Positions 32,690 to 46,330 of a stretch of 64,000 nucleotides of DNA are shown here, piece by piece (the stretch's first letter is position 1; each line of letters begins with the position of its first letter). The position numbers and the translations under genes are program-made. Under the pieces are notes generated by a model, which made no database searches, was not told the DNA's origin, and saw nothing but the letters and a program-made list of their open reading frames with translations. Source of the stretch: Plotosus lineatus. Lineage: Eukaryota > Chordata > Actinopteri > Siluriformes > Plotosidae. The stretch is from NCBI GenBank assembly GCA_024760905.1, contig CM045731.1:18721001-18785000 (forward strand). The letters are read 5' to 3'.

Positions 32690-35400
32690 CATTCCATTCT
32701 TGTCGATTATCCCAGGGATCTCTGTCTCCCATGCATCTCTTAAGTTCTTCAACAGACCAGTATCTCACAGGAGCATGTCAACAAAGGTCACAATCAGGAC
32801 TCCTTTGCTTGCTATTCCAAACTGTGGATCCCAAGATAGTGTCTTGCCTGTGTGTGCGTGTGTAGGGGGAGAGGTGTCTCCGTATCCATGCCCTGCTAGT
32901 TTCATTCTGTGCTCTCTGATGGTATCTTGTATTTTGTCAATCATGAACAAGACCCCGAGGTACTCGTACTCCTCCATTGCAGGCAGGACCTCATTCCAGA
33001 CCCAGAGGGTGCATTGTACACTTTTACAGCTGAGAACCATGGCCTCAGACTTGGAGGTGCTGATTCTCATCCCGACCTCTTTTGCACTCGACTGCAAATC
33101 GCTCCAATGAGAGCTGGAGGTCCAGGATCGACAAAGCCAAAAGGACAACAACATCCAAAAAAATCAGAGACGAGATTTGATGGCCACCAAACCAGAACCT
33201 CTCGACTGCGCCTAAAAATTCTATCCATAAAAATTATGCACAGTATCGGTGACAAAGGACAGCCTTTGCGGACTCCAACTCTCATTAGGAACGAATTCGA
33301 TCTCTTGTTACCAATGCGGACCAAACTCTAGCTCTGATGACACAGCAACCAAATTGCCTTTAACAACGGGTCCAGAACGCTGTATTCCCAGAGCACGACC
33401 CACAAGAGAGCTCGAGGGACTGGGTCAAAAGCCTTTTTCTAAATCCACAAAACACGTGAACAGATTGGGCAAACTCCCATCCCCCCTCCAGGATCTTTTA
33501 GAGCTTATAGTGTGAGTCGAGAGTGCCACGGCCTGGACAAAAACCACATTGCTTCCTGAATTCAAGCCTCAACTATTGGTTGAATGCTTCTCTTCAGTAC
33601 CCCTGCATAGACTTCCCGGGTAGGCTGAGGAATATGATTCCCCGATAATTAGAACACACGCTCCATTCCCCCCTTTTTAAAAAGAGGGACGACCACCTCA
33701 GTTTGCCAATCCAGAGGTATGGGCCTAGATGACCATGCAATGTTGCAGTCATGTATCAACCGAGACAGTTCTACAACATCCAGAATTCTGAGATACTCAT
33801 GGTGGATCTCATCCACCCCAAGCCCGACCACCGAGGAGATTTTTTGATGACCTTAGCGAGGTCATCTCCAGTGATTGGTGGACCCCCACCCAAATCCCCA
33901 TGGTCTTTCTCCTCCACAGAGGGTGTGTTAGTGGAATTGAGAAGGTCCTTGAAGTATTCCTTCCACCTCCTGACAAAATGCCCAGTCGAGGTGAGCAGCT
34001 CCCCACTTTCACTGTAAGCAGTATTTGTGGAGAACTGCTTCCCCGTCCTGAGGCATCCAATGGTGGTCCAGAACCTTTTTGGAGGCAGGCCAACCGATAA
34101 TCGTTTTCCAGGCCCTTATTGAACTCCTCCCATGCCCGAGATTTTGCATAGGTGACAGCTCAGGCTGCAACACGTTTGGCCTGCTGGTACCTGTCTGCTG
34201 TCTCGGGAGTTCCAGGCCAATAAGACTCGATTAGGCCTCTTTTTTTTCAGCTGGACAGCTCCCTTCATCGCAGGTGTCCACCCCCAGGTTATGGCCTCAA
34301 CAGGCATCGATGACCTTCTGGCCACAGCTGTGGGTTGCCGCCTCAGCAATGGAGGCATGAAACATGGCCCATTTGGATTCCATGTCACCTGCCTCCTTCG
34401 GGATGTAGTTTTAGCTCTACCGGAGATGGGAGTTGAAGGCCCCTCTGACAGGATGTGCCACCAAGCATTCTCGGGAGACCCGAACTACATGCTTGGGCCT
34501 GCCAGCTCTGGAGGGTGGCCTCCCTGCCATTGGAGCCAGTTCACCATCAGGTGGTGACGGGTTGACAACGCGGCTCCTCTCTTCACCCGTGTGTCCAGAA
34601 CATGTGGCCGCAAGTTCAATGACACGACTGTGAAGTCGATAATCGAACTGCAGCCTAGGGTGTCCTGGTGCCAAGTGCACTTATGGACACCCTTATGTTC
34701 GAACATGGTGTTCTTTATGGAAAAACTGTGATGAGCACAGAAGTCTTAACAACGAAACCCCCATTCTGGTTCAGACTGGAGAGGCCGTATCTATCGATCA
34801 CATTCTTCCAGGTCACACTATCGTTGCACACATGGACGTTGAAGTCTCCCAGGACAATGAGTGAGTCCCTCTGGGGACGTTCTCCATCACACCCCCCTGG
34901 AGACTCCAAGAAAGAGGAGGACTCAGAACTGTCATTTGGTGCATAAGCACAAACAGTCAGGACCCATCCCCCCACCCGAAGGTGGATGGAAGCTACCCTT
35001 TTATCAATCGGGGAGAACCCCAATGTGTGGGCATCGAGATGTGGGGCAACAAGGATGCCCACACCACCTCGCTGCCTCACTTTATGAGCAATCCAGAATG
35101 ATATAAGGTCCAGCCGCTCTCGAGATGGGTGGTTCCAGAGCCCAAGCTATGTGTTGAGGTGAGTCTGACTATAGCTAGTTGGTATCTATCAGCTCAGGCT
35201 CCTTCCCTGCCAGAGAGGTGACATTCCATGTCCTAAGAGTCAGAGTCAGTCGCCAAGGATCGGTCTGACCGAACCCATGCCTTTGGTTGCCACCCAACTC
35301 ACACTGCACTCAATCCCTTTAGCCTCTCAACGGTGGTGGGTCCTTGGGAGGGCGGATGCATGTCTCCTCTTCTGTGGGCAGCAGCCCGACCACCAGACAC
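32690..35400 (-). mobile_element. LINE-b, long decayed copy (APE and RT)
   Basis: Read on the minus strand in order: endonuclease (GGVGILVAPHLDAHTLGFSP, LGDFNVHV near 34800-35080); a linker; RT blocks with GVDEIHHEYLR, PLDWQTEVVVPLFKKGG (33650-33830), RVGVRKGCPLSPILCIIFMD (33240-33320), MRISTSKSEAMVLS and EYLGVLF (32900-33080). The place expected for the FADD motif reads PFGFVDP/FWLCRS, so the catalytic centre is lost and frames shift repeatedly. The family looks like Rex/CR1-clade fish LINEs. About 2.7 kb; its own 3' end is missing. Confidence 0.85.
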
Positions 35401-35403
35401 ACA

Positions 35404-35550
35404 ACCCTTTAGCAAGGGACAGGAACACGCTGACAGCCTTGCAGCTACTCTTTACAAAAGTCAGTAATGGTTCTTTTACATATCTCTCACCATAGACAGT
35501 GCGAGACATGGCCCACCTTTGATAACCAAGTTAGCTGCACTGTGGAGTGG
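35404..35550 (-). mobile_element. S1 SINE fragment
   Basis: S1 body between TTTAGCAAGGGACAGG (the start of tail a) and AACCAAGTTAGCTGCACTG. Confidence 0.75.
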
Positions 35551-35599
35551 GGGAGTTACAATTATAATTTTTTTTATATACAACTGAGCCATTGAGTGT

Positions 35600-35700
35600 T
35601 AAGGGCTGTTCTCAAGGGCTGAACAGTGGTGATCTTGGGGTGTGAACTGCTGACCTTTCGATGAGCAACCTATTGCCTAAGCCACCAAGCCACAACTGCA
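35600..35700 (-). mobile_element. tRNA-like SINE head fragment
   Basis: GGTGTGAACTGCTGACCTTTCG and CTAAGCCACCAAGCCACAAC look like the complement of a tRNA-derived SINE promoter. Family uncertain. Confidence 0.45.
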
Positions 35701-35734
35701 TTATAAATATTTCATCTAGAAACTGCTTTTAGGA

Positions 35735-36065
35735 TATAACGCCTCACAGTAAGAAGGTACTGGGTTCGAGTCCTGGGGAAAAGTGAGGCATTTCTGTGTA
35801 GTATTTGCATTGGCTTCCTCTGGGTGTATCGGTTTCCTCCGACAGTTCAAAGCATGTACATTGAGCTAATTAGTGGTCCTGACTGCCCCTAGGTGTGCGT
35901 GCGTGTGTGTGCGTGCGTGTGTGTGTGTGTGTGTGTTGGCGTGTCGGCACTGCAATGGTCTGGAGAGCTGTTCAGGGTGTACCCCGACTTCACCCAACGT
36001 CGGCTGGGATTGGCTCCAACCTCCCTGCAACCCTAATAGTGAGATTAAGTGGTTCAAATTGGTGA
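35735..36065 (+). mobile_element. S2 SINE, forward
   Basis: B box GGTTCGAGTCC, body, internal (GT)n expansion at 35897-35940, and tail ending GTGAGATTAAGTGGTTC. Confidence 0.8.
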
Positions 36066-36069
36066 GTGA

Positions 36070-37070
36070 ATAGGAACTGAATGAGTCTGATTTGTTTTTC
36101 TTCTTCTATGTTTTATTGATCTCCTGTTATAGATGCAGTTGAATGTTAAATTGCAACCAAAGTATTTGTTCCTGACCATCATGTCTGTTTCGGATAAGGC
36201 GTGGCTGTTCTTTGTAATGGAAAAGGATGGGAATAATCTTGAGCAGGTGGGGGGAAAAAGCATCATTATTGTGAAAATAAATTTGAGTTAAATCTTATAA
36301 AGTGTCTGATCATCATAATGTGGGAATTAAAGTGAAATATTTTCTGTTTAAACTCTACAGCCTCCGTTCCATATCTGATTTGCTCCTGAAAAATTTAATG
36401 TGTGTGTAGTTCACTCATATGTCCTGTAAGAGGCGCTCTTGTGCTCCTCTGGTCCCGCCAAACCATTCATGGCATATCCCACAGGGTGGAATACATGAAT
36501 TTTATTGTCATAGCAGCAGTTTATTGATGCTGCCTTAGAAACGACCTCCCTGGGGTTCAGGCAAAGAAGCCGGCATTCAGTCGGAACAGAGTGGTATGAG
36601 GGGGCACGATAAGGGCTGAAACCCCGTTTCTGAGGACCCCGAAAGCCAGATGAGACTGCCTGTCACTCTTAACGAGCGCAGCGTGTCTAACAGAAGATGA
36701 GCAAGTGTGAGAGAGTGTGAGAGAGTGTGTGAGAGAGAGAGAACGAGGACATGTAACATGTGTAATGCTCTGGATGAAGCGTCCGTTGTTAATCCAGTCC
36801 CTTGAGGTCATGGACTTTGATTGTTTCAGTCTTTTGCCCTTTTCACAGCATTTACTTCCTGTGCTTCAGTGTATGTGACTGTGCATTCTTCACACCGTTA
36901 ATGAGGAGACTGGGCTCATGCTATTTTTAAATTAGAGCATCTGTTGGAATTCATTGCAATTATGCAATCTCTTCAACCTTTCCCTTGAAATTAGGATTTC
37001 AACCCATGACTTGAACTTTGCCCTTGTTCAGACCATAAAGACACATGCACGTATTGTGTACTCAAGCACA
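36070..37070. other. rngtt: intron 4 sequence without recognised repeats
   Basis: About 1 kb with no exon and no element boundary found, apart from a short GAGAGTGTGA-rich stretch at 36710-36745. Confidence 0.5.
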
Positions 37071-37074
37071 CCAA

Positions 37075-37400
37075 ATAGTGGGCAACCATGGTTAGAGAAG
37101 CGACTTGGGGACCAAAAGGTCACTTGTTTTATTCCCAAAAACCAGCAGGAAAAATATGTGGGGTTGGGGGCGTGAGCTGCACATTGCCTTCCTTCATATT
37201 CATGGCTGAAGTACCCTTGAGCAAGTCACCTAACCCCCAACTGCTGTCTGAGTGCCCCATTATGTGTCAGCCCACTGCTCTGAGAGAGAGAGAGAGAGAG
37301 AGTGTGCGCTCTCACTGTTTACGTGGGTGTGTGTGTGCTCCCTTTGGCTAGGTTAAATACAGAGGCAAGAATTTCCCTTGTGGTATTAATATAGTATGAA
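37075..37400 (+). mobile_element. S3 SINE, forward
   Basis: Body TGAAGTACCCTTGAGCAAGT and tail GGTATTAATATAGTATG, with an internal (GA)n at 37280-37302. Its head is decayed. Confidence 0.75.
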
Positions 37401-37439
37401 AAAAAAGATACAAATGTGTAAAACTTTATTCGCTGAAAT

Positions 37440-37735
37440 GATTAACCCTCCAAAGGTTGTTGGAAGGCCTATCTCTGCTGACATTGGGTGCGGATGGGTT
37501 ACACCCTGAACAACTCGCCAGACCGCAGCAGGCCAAACACACAATCATTCACACTCGCACCTTGGTGCAATTTGGAACACCCAATCGTGCATGTCTATGG
37601 ACTATGGGAGCAAACTGGATCACCATGAGGAAGCCCATGTAAGGAGAGGGAGAACATGCAAACTTCACACAGACATGCCGGAGCCTGGGTCTGAAACCCA
37701 GTACCCTCTTGCTGTGAGGAGAATACGCTCCTATA
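37440..37735 (-). mobile_element. S2 SINE
   Basis: Reverse S2 with ACCCTGAACAACTCGCCAGA and CCTCTTGCTGTGAGGAG. Confidence 0.7.
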
Positions 37736-37888
37736 TAGCCTACGTGTAAAACAGTATAAATTTAAAATTGGTCGAGCAGTGAAAACTTCTCAGAGGAAAG
37801 CACTACCCACGCTCTAAGCATGAGGTATAAGGTACAAGGTTACAACGAATGATCTCATGCTTGGTTCAGATAAACAGACTTTAGATGC

Positions 37889-38271
<383 letters not shown>

Positions 38272-38821
38272 GCAGCGCCCATCGTGTAATGCTATTATGA
38301 GTCAGAGTGCTGGAAGCTGATGTGTCGCTTTTTTCTGATGAATAGGTGAGATGAAGGTGGCGTTTCCATCAGAGGGCAGAAACTCATCAGCAACCAAGAA
38401 GGCGAATGAGTGGAGAATGCATTAACGAGAGGACGAGTGGTGAGGTGTTAGGGAGTGCGAGGTCACGTTCTGGAGTGTGAAAGCGAAAGGGAATGGCTTT
38501 TGTGAGCATGAGACAGTGAGTAAAGCAGTGGGGGGAGGCGCGGAGAGGATTAGAAGCGAGAGAGATAGCGAGTATGAGAGGCGATGAGTGATGAAGGAAG
38601 ATGTGGGGTGGCCTGGGGAAGGCATCATGTGGCAGCGAAAATGTTCTTTGATCAACAGAACGCAGTGCAACACACCACATCTATCACAAGATGACCGAGA
38701 GCCATAGTGAGACCAATTTACACCAAATACACACTGCTTGACAGGAGGGAACAAAAACAAAAAACAAATGCCCAGATAATGCAATGATGTATGTATGGAC
38801 CAGAGGCAGAGAGGTGTGGAT

Positions 38822-38823
<2 letters not shown>

Positions 38824-38857
<34 letters not shown>
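38824..38857. repeat. (GT)n upstream of exon 5
   Basis: Ends 25 bp before the exon 5 acceptor; a normal pyrimidine tract (TCTCTTCTTCCCCC) follows it. Confidence 0.95.
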
Positions 38858-38858
<1 letters not shown>

Positions 38859-38882
38859 ATGCTGTCTCTTCTTCCCCCACAG

Positions 38883-38958
38883 GTGTCCACTGCACTCACG
38901 GCTTTAATCGGACGGGCTTTTTGATCTGTAGCTACCTGGTGGAGAAAATGGACTGGAG
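38883..38958 (+). CDS. rngtt: rngtt exon 5 (triphosphatase active site)
   Basis: Acceptor TTCTTCCCCCACAG, donor AG|GTGAGA. Completes Gly123 and encodes [20 protein letters not shown] then [14 protein letters not shown] (residues 125-134) is the P-loop HCxxGxxRTG of the cysteine-dependent RNA triphosphatase; Cys126 is at the same number as in the human enzyme and Arg132 binds phosphate. Confidence 0.96.
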
Positions 38959-39405
38959 GTGAGAGGTGGTTTGTGTGTGTTTTTGTTTTTTTTTTTGTTT
39001 TGCATGTGTCAGTCACCCACCCTTTCATGAACAGCCGTGGAACGGAAACTCAAAAAGCTTCACATATCCTTTCTGTCCTCGTCATATCGCATCAAAGGGA
39101 ATTGTATTCGGTGCAAGCATTCTGTTCGAATTCTAAAGATGATGCAACATCTCCCAAGAATCCCTGTGCTCAAGTAGTGTCATGGACATTGACCTGTCTG
39201 GGGTGTTGTCCTTCATTTTTTAATTTTTTTTATTTTTTTTTGAGGGGTAAGCACAGTCTACATACCTGCTCTGCCGTTTCATAATCTCCATTGTGAAGAA
39301 ACGCAGACCTCACATGCTGGGTGCGGATCATCTGTTTATAAGTACAGACTGGTACAGACTGACCCAATAAAACCTCCCACATTTGAAAGGTAAATCAAAT
39401 AAATA
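38959..39405 (+). other. rngtt: start of rngtt intron 5
   Basis: Nothing recognised apart from T-rich runs (38985-39000, 39215-39240). Confidence 0.5.
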
Positions 39406-39884
39406 CAGGGATCCCTCGCTACTTCGCGCTTCAATTCATGCGGCTTCAGAGCATAGCTTTTTTTTTTTTTAATAAATATTCATCAAATTAAAAAAAGTAA
39501 GGAAATTTTAGGGAAGAATAGGTGAAAAAGTTAAGGGAAATGCCACGAAACAAGGCCAATTATGTGCAAAAAAAAAAAAGAAAAAAAAAGAAACCAAAAC
39601 CAACCCAAAACTCCTCATCAAAACTACTTATATTTTTATGTGAGGTGCGCATCTGAGTATGTGCATGCGCATCTGTTTGTGTGTAGTTATATTTTATTTA
39701 CATCTTATGCATTATTTTTGAATGCTCAATTCTTGTTATAAGCATTTATAGCATTGAATATGTATGTATTGATATTATATACACATGCGTTTGTCGGGGG
39801 GTTTTTTGATCCTACCTTGCGGAATTTGGCGGGGGATGGGGGAAATCTCAGTCCCAATTAACTGCGGAAAGTGAGGGATCCCTG
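39406..39884. mobile_element. M-b MITE, intact ends
   Basis: CAGGGATCCCTCGCTACTTC at the left and GAAAGTGAGGGATCCCTG at the right, TA at 39404-39405 and 39885-39886. 479 bp. Useful as the uninterrupted form of the split copy at 22113. Confidence 0.9.
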
Positions 39885-39964
39885 TACTGGTAAAGGTAAT
39901 CTGATTATTTTCCACATGTGAATCTTCCTTTCATAAAAGTTCTCTAAATGGTCATCCCCTATAC

Positions 39965-40410
39965 AGTGGTACCTCACCTTACGAAATTAATCCACTCCAG
40001 AGCCTTTTTCGGAACCTGGATTTTTCGTAAATTGAACCGCATTTTACATGTAAAACGTGTGATTTCGTTCCAACGCCCCGAAAACCACCCCCTAAACCCT
40101 TGGAAAATTAGAAAAACATACCTTTTAAGGCCTCCTTCTGCTTCAATATCGTACCGATGGTAAACAGGTTTGGCCATATTCCTTTGTGATATTGTGGGGC
40201 CGGTGGCGTAGTGGTTAGGGTGTTGACCATGTCTTCTTAGCAGAGTTATAATCTTACAAATGTTTATGCATGGTTAAAAGCCTGAGCCAAAAGACAACAT
40301 TGCAATGAGCACACTCGAAAAACTCATGAAACAACAGTAACTCTGTCCTTTACACGAAAAGCATTATGAGTGCTCGATAACAGCCAATGGGAGGGAGCTG
40401 TATCTTCCTT
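39965..40410. mobile_element. M-e mariner-type MITE, partial
   Basis: Left end CAGTGGTACCTCACCTTACG next to TA. Interior matches 43800-44160 in complement (CTTTAAGGC..., AACAACAGTAACTCTG). Its right end is lost. Confidence 0.75.
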
Positions 40411-40429
40411 TTTTTTAATGAAAGCCCCC

Positions 40430-40795
40430 CCCCCCATTTTCTCCCTAATTAGTCGTATCCAATTCCCACCCATCACCCATTGCCTTCCCTATCACATGAC
40501 CACCACTGACTAGGGAGGGACGAAAGCATGCACACGATGCTGGCCACCTGCTTCTTTTTGAACATGCGTGATTGGAGGCGGTCTAACACACTTGGAGGGA
40601 AAGCACTATCCGCCCCTTGTATGAATCAGCTCTTCAACACCCATGATTGGCTGGTGATCACTGTGGGTTACACAGAAGTGAATGTATGCCGTTCCTCCCT
40701 CCCTCCCGTGAGAGCTCAACCTATTGGCTCCCATGGACTCCAGTCTACGGATGGCTGTGGCATTAAACCGGATTTGAACCTGTGACCTCTTGGTT
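40430..40795 (-). mobile_element. S5 SINE-like repeat
   Basis: ATTTTCTCCCTAATTAGTCG, TATCCAATTCCCACCCATCA and the tRNA-like end GGATTTGAACCTGTGACCTC (complement of a B box). A relative lies at 59955-60260. Confidence 0.65.
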
Positions 40796-40799
40796 AGTT

Positions 40800-42160
40800 T
40801 GATTTTCTTTTTAATTTATCTTTTGATATGTGGGCTATGTGGATCATTGCATGTTTCACAGATGTCTCATAAGCCACAGGCATCCACAGGCTGATTTCTG
40901 AAGGCATCTTGCCATGACAACGCCACACACTTGAGTAGTAAAAGGTGCAGTTCGAGGAACCTTTTGAGAAGAACTACCGCCTGGGGGCCTCTTCAAAAAA
41001 ATAAAAACACCATTGGCACAAATCCTCTACCATTAATAGGGACGCTAAAGAGGTGTAAGCTAGCATAGGTGGTTGATGCAGATCAGCTTTTTGGAAGCGG
41101 TCTCCTGCAAATAATGGTGGAGGAAAAGACAAAGTTGGTGGCTGGGAAAAGAAAAACAAAATATTGTGGTTAAATTAATCTGGCTCTTGTCACACAGCAA
41201 AATTCAAAACAAGATGAGCAAACTTTTCAGGAAAGGGAGCCATGCCCTCCCAGTTCCATAAAGTTGCTCCCTGGCATTCAAGTCTTCTGATAGAAACGCT
41301 TGGAACACTTTTGAGATGCCAGTCGGCCCTGGAAGGCAGAAAACCATCTAATTTCGTTTACGGTGTAGTAACCCTGGCAGTTTGAGGCCAAGATTTTCGA
41401 TACATAAAAATATTTTGGAATTTCTTCTTGCCCGTATCGGCTCGTTAAAGGCTGGACTTCATGGTCTGTTCATGTTTATCCATTGTTAATGCGAACAGCT
41501 AACTTGAGCTGCTGTTTCTGAATCTATTTGAGATTTTAAACATGGCGGTTGCTGGTGCTGCACTGGTCCATTAGCTTTTAGTTCTGTCATGCATGGCTCC
41601 TGGTGTGCTGGGATGGTATATGAGAAAGAACTATTGGCAGAAGTATTCACATTTTTATGTGTTTTAAGAATTATGAAAAGAGACCCAAACTATGCGTTCT
41701 CAATCAGATGGGTTCTACTTGCATTAGGTTCTGATCAGTGGCACCTTGTCTGGAGGGTAAAGTGTTTACTTGCTTATTGTGTTCAATATGTTGAGAAATA
41801 AAATCAAGTAATTTCATGGGCTGTATTTATTTTTCATATGACTGACTGTATATTGCCCTGCCACCCCCACCCCCCTGCATGAGAGAGCTGATAGACACTT
41901 CACACCACGCTGCTCTGTTGGTGTGATACGTTTTAAACGCCTGGTGAAATTACTCTGCTTCCCCCTGTAGAGAAAGTGGTAATAGGGATTGCTGGTGGTT
42001 ACAGTGTGAATTATTCCTTGTCCGTTTTGAAGGGCTGCTATATTTAAGCTCTGAGACACAGCTGCAAGTGTCCTGGAGGAAGTAATGGTTGGATAGGAAT
42101 CTCCCAGGATTGTGTTCATGTTCACGGTTTGATGTGACACAAATCTGATTTTCTGCCTTA
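40800..42160. other. rngtt: intron 5 sequence, nothing recognised
   Basis: 1.35 kb with no exon or element end that I could identify. Confidence 0.5.
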
Positions 42161-42171
42161 ACTTGAAGGGG

Positions 42172-42275
<104 letters not shown>

Positions 42276-42283
42276 TACACATA

Positions 42284-43323
42284 CAGGTGCTCCCCAACTT
42301 ATGTTTTTGTTTGGTGTTTGGTTCCGGACAGCCAAACGTAAGTTGGGGGGAAAAAAATCCAAAACGTTAGTGGTTACTGTATGTTCCAGTGACGTATGAC
42401 GTTCATCCTGTACTATACAAACATAAATACCATTACCGTATCTCATAAAACACTCCTAAATCAATTATTATAAACATAACATTGTAAAATAATATCAAAT
42501 AATATGAAGATTAATTTCAAATAAATTAAATTCAAGCAAAATAATTTCAAATAGATACATTTTAATCAAATTCACTCATTAAATATCACCTTTAAAATTC
42601 TCTATGATGCTTCTTTCTGCTTGTAAATGGTTCGGATAGTCACATTACGTGAAGCTGAGCCAAGTCACATTACATGAAGCTGAGCCGAGTCACTTTACAT
42701 GAGGCTTAAAACAGCCAATCAACGCTTACAATATGCGAGGCGCTCCACCAAAAGTAATTCACTTGCTTGTACTTGAGACAAAGCGCGCGTTACTCGGACT
42801 TTCGGTCTTTCAAGTGAGCAAGGGTGCCGTTGAATACTTGTTTAGTACTTAGCCTGCACTGATGTGAATCACCAGCAGAGCGGAGAGTTCTCTTTCTTTT
42901 CTGGATTTTGGTTTTCATTCATTTTACAACTCTCTGCTGAACTGAGTATGCATGGTAGATTGCGCAAATCCGAGCAGTTAGTTAATTCAGTCTTGGGAAA
43001 TTCCGGCACATGCCGGAAAACTTGCACCCATGCTAGTATGCTTACGCTTCTGACCAACCATATTTGCTTAGGGTTACAAAAGTCCGCAAAACAGTGTAAA
43101 CACAAAGATCACAGAGACGACGTCTTAACACAAGGGTAACACGCAGTGAACTGTGAAGCAGCAGGGCACGCTCAGTCTGTCATTTGTAAACAATGGACGC
43201 AGCGTCATTACGTATTGCATCATTACGTCGGAGTACTACATAGGTATGTCTCGTACTCTAAATTTGACACCTTTTTTTCTTTTAAATCGAAAAAACGGAT
43301 GAACATAAGTCAGGGCGCGTCTG
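42284..43323. mobile_element. M-c mariner-type element, second copy
   Basis: CAGGTGCTCCCCAACTTATG to CATAAGTCAGGGCGCGTCTG with TA on both sides (42282-42283, 43324-43325). Opposite orientation to the copy at 22383, and it lacks the SINE. The shared interior includes CTAAATCAATTATTATAAAC. Confidence 0.9.

Positions 43324-43373
<50 letters not shown>
43324..43373. repeat. (TA)n(GT)n microsatellite
   Basis: Begins at the right TA of M-c. Confidence 0.95.
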
Positions 43374-43375
<2 letters not shown>

Positions 43376-43459
43376 TATGTTTCACTACCCCTCGAAACAG
43401 CTCTATAGTGAAAATGAAGCTTCAATAGAAAGTCTTTGTCCTCTCCTTTTATTTTTACT

Positions 43460-43463
<4 letters not shown>

Positions 43464-43494
<31 letters not shown>
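43464..43494. repeat. (CA)n microsatellite
   Basis: Runs directly into the left TIR of M-e. Confidence 0.95.
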
Positions 43495-43497
<3 letters not shown>

Positions 43498-44217
43498 GGT
43501 ACCTCACCTTACGAAAGACCCAACAAACAAAAAATCCAGGTTGCGAAACGCATTTACCTAAAATTTCTATGTCTGGATCCGAAACAAATTCACGTTACGA
43601 AAAGCGACATTCAAACAATGTGCGAGTTACTCTCCCATTGGCTTTCTCCCAACATCTTGCCTGGCTGGCCTCCCATTGGCTAACAGGGAGCTGCATCTCC
43701 ATAATACCCATGACTCGGCTCCCTCCCATTGACTATTATGGAGCTGCATTTCCATAATACCCATGATGCTTTTTGTGTGCCTTCGTCAAAGAGTTCTAAC
43801 ATGCGTAAAGCACAGAGTTACTGTTGTTTATTGAGTTTTTCAGAGTGTGCTCATTGCAACTTTATTTTTTGTCTCAAACCTTTAACCTTGTATAAACATT
43901 TATAAGATTATAACTCCGCTAAGAAGACATGGTGAACACACGTGCACACACATGCATGTGATTCCCGGTGAAAGTGATTCCCGATGTGAGTGAAATGAAG
44001 AAGTGGGCTTGTGACATGCAGTTGAGTGATATCGCAAAGGAATATAGCCAAACCCGTCTACCATGGGTATGATATTGAAGCAGAAGGAGGCTTTAAAAGG
44101 TATACTTGAAAATCTTTTAAAGGGTTTAGGGGTAGTATCGGGGGCCTTGGAACGAATCAGGCCTTTTGCATGTAAAATGCGGCTCAACTTACAAAAAGAT
44201 CAGGTTATGAAGCCACT
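43494..44217. mobile_element. M-e mariner-type MITE
   Basis: Left TIR CAGTGGTACCTCACCTTACG; right end ATCAGGTTATGAAGCCACTT is a worn inverted copy. No transposase. Confidence 0.78.
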
Positions 44218-44239
44218 TCTGGAACACACACACACACTA

Positions 44240-45313
44240 GTCCTCAAAAAATTAGCATATTGTGATAAAGTTCATTATTTTCTGTAATGTACTGATAAAA
44301 ATTAAACTTTCATATATTTTAGATTCATTGTATACCAACTGAAATATTTCAGGTCTTTTATTGTTTTAATACTGATGATTTTGGCATACAGCTCATGAAA
44401 CCCAAAATTCCTATCTCAAAAAATTAGCATATCATGAAAAGGTACTCAAAACGAGCTATTAACCTAATCATCTGAATCAACCAATTAAATCTAAACACCT
44501 GCAAAAGATTCCTGAGGCTTTTAAAAACTCCCAGCCTGGTTCATTACCCAAAACCGCAATCATTGGTAAGACTGCCGACCTGACTGCTGTCCAGAAGGCC
44601 ATCATTGACACCCTCAAGCAAGAGGGAAAGACACAGAAAGAAATCTCTGAGCGAATAGGCTGTTCCCAGAGTGCTGTATCAAGGCACCTCAGTGGGACGT
44701 CTGTGGGAAGGAAAATGTGTGGCAGAAAACGCTGCACAACCAGAAGAGGAGACCGGACCCTGAGGAAGATTGTGGAGAAGGGCCGATTCAGACCTTGGGG
44801 GACCTGTGGAAGCAGTGGACTGGGCTACAGGTGCCGCATTCCCCAGGTCAAGCCACTTTTGAACCAGAAACAGCGGCAGAAGCGGCTGACCTGGGCTACA
44901 GAGAAGCAGCACTGGACTGTTGCTCAGTGGTCCAAAGTACTTTTTTCGGATGAAAGCAAATTTTGCATGTCATTTGGAAATCAAGGTGCCAGAGTCTGGA
45001 GGAAGACTGGGGAGAAGGAAATGCCAAAATGCCTGAAGTCCAGTGTCAAGTACCCACAGTCAGTGATGGTCTGGGCTGCCATGTCAGCTGCTGGTGTTGG
45101 TCCACTGTGTTTTATCAAGGGCAGGGATTTTGAGATAGGGATCTTTTGGTTTTTCTTTACTTTTTTGTCAAAATTATCAATATTAAAACAATAAAACTAC
45201 TTCAGTTGTGTGCAATGAATCTAAAATATATGAAAGCATGAAATATATGTTTATCAGTACATTCCAGAAAATAATGAACTTTATCACCAATATGCTAATT
45301 TTTTGAGAAGGAC
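44240..45313 (+). mobile_element. Tc1-like transposon with internal deletions
   Basis: Long TIRs (GTCCTCAAAAAATTAGCATA and its inverted match at 45275-45313), TA at 44238-44239 and 45314-45315. Plus-strand transposase from about 44550 to 45125: HTH block (AVQKAIIDTLKQEGKTQKEI, CSQSAVSRHLSGTS), then KPLLNQKQRQKRLTWATEKQ, FSDESKF (first catalytic Asp), and MVWAAMSAAGVGPLCFIKGR. It then jumps straight to the 3' end, so the part with the other two acidic residues is missing. A second gap removes residues around 'RFRPWG'. Confidence 0.92.
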
Positions 45314-45344
45314 TAGTCTATAAATAAATATAAAAAACATACAT

Positions 45345-45922
<578 letters not shown>

Positions 45923-45931
45923 TATACACAC

Positions 45932-46330
45932 AGAGATCCCTCACTTTCCATGGTTAATTGGGACCGAGGTCCCCATGCGACTGCGGAATTCCACGAAGTT
46001 GGATCAACCCCCCCAACCCACCCCCCGACTGCCGTATACGTACATGTATGTGTATATAATATCAGTAAATACATATTCAATGCTATGAACGCTTATATTA
46101 ACAATTAAACTTTAAAAAACAATGCATAAGATGTAAATAAAATATAAATACACACACATACAGATGCTCACACGCACTCAGATGCGCACCTTACATAAAA
46201 ATGCAAGTGGTTTTGATGGGAGGTTTTGGGTCGTTTTTTTTTTTTGCCTAATTGGCCTGAACTTCCCCCCAATTCTTCCTTAATTTCCTTATTTTTAATT
46301 TGATGAATATTAAAAAAAAGTGTATTTTTA
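45932..46330. mobile_element. M-b MITE, truncated
   Basis: Begins GAGATCCCTCACTTTCCATG (inverted end of M-b) and ends in TTTGATGAATATTAAAAAAAA without the opposite TIR. Confidence 0.8.
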
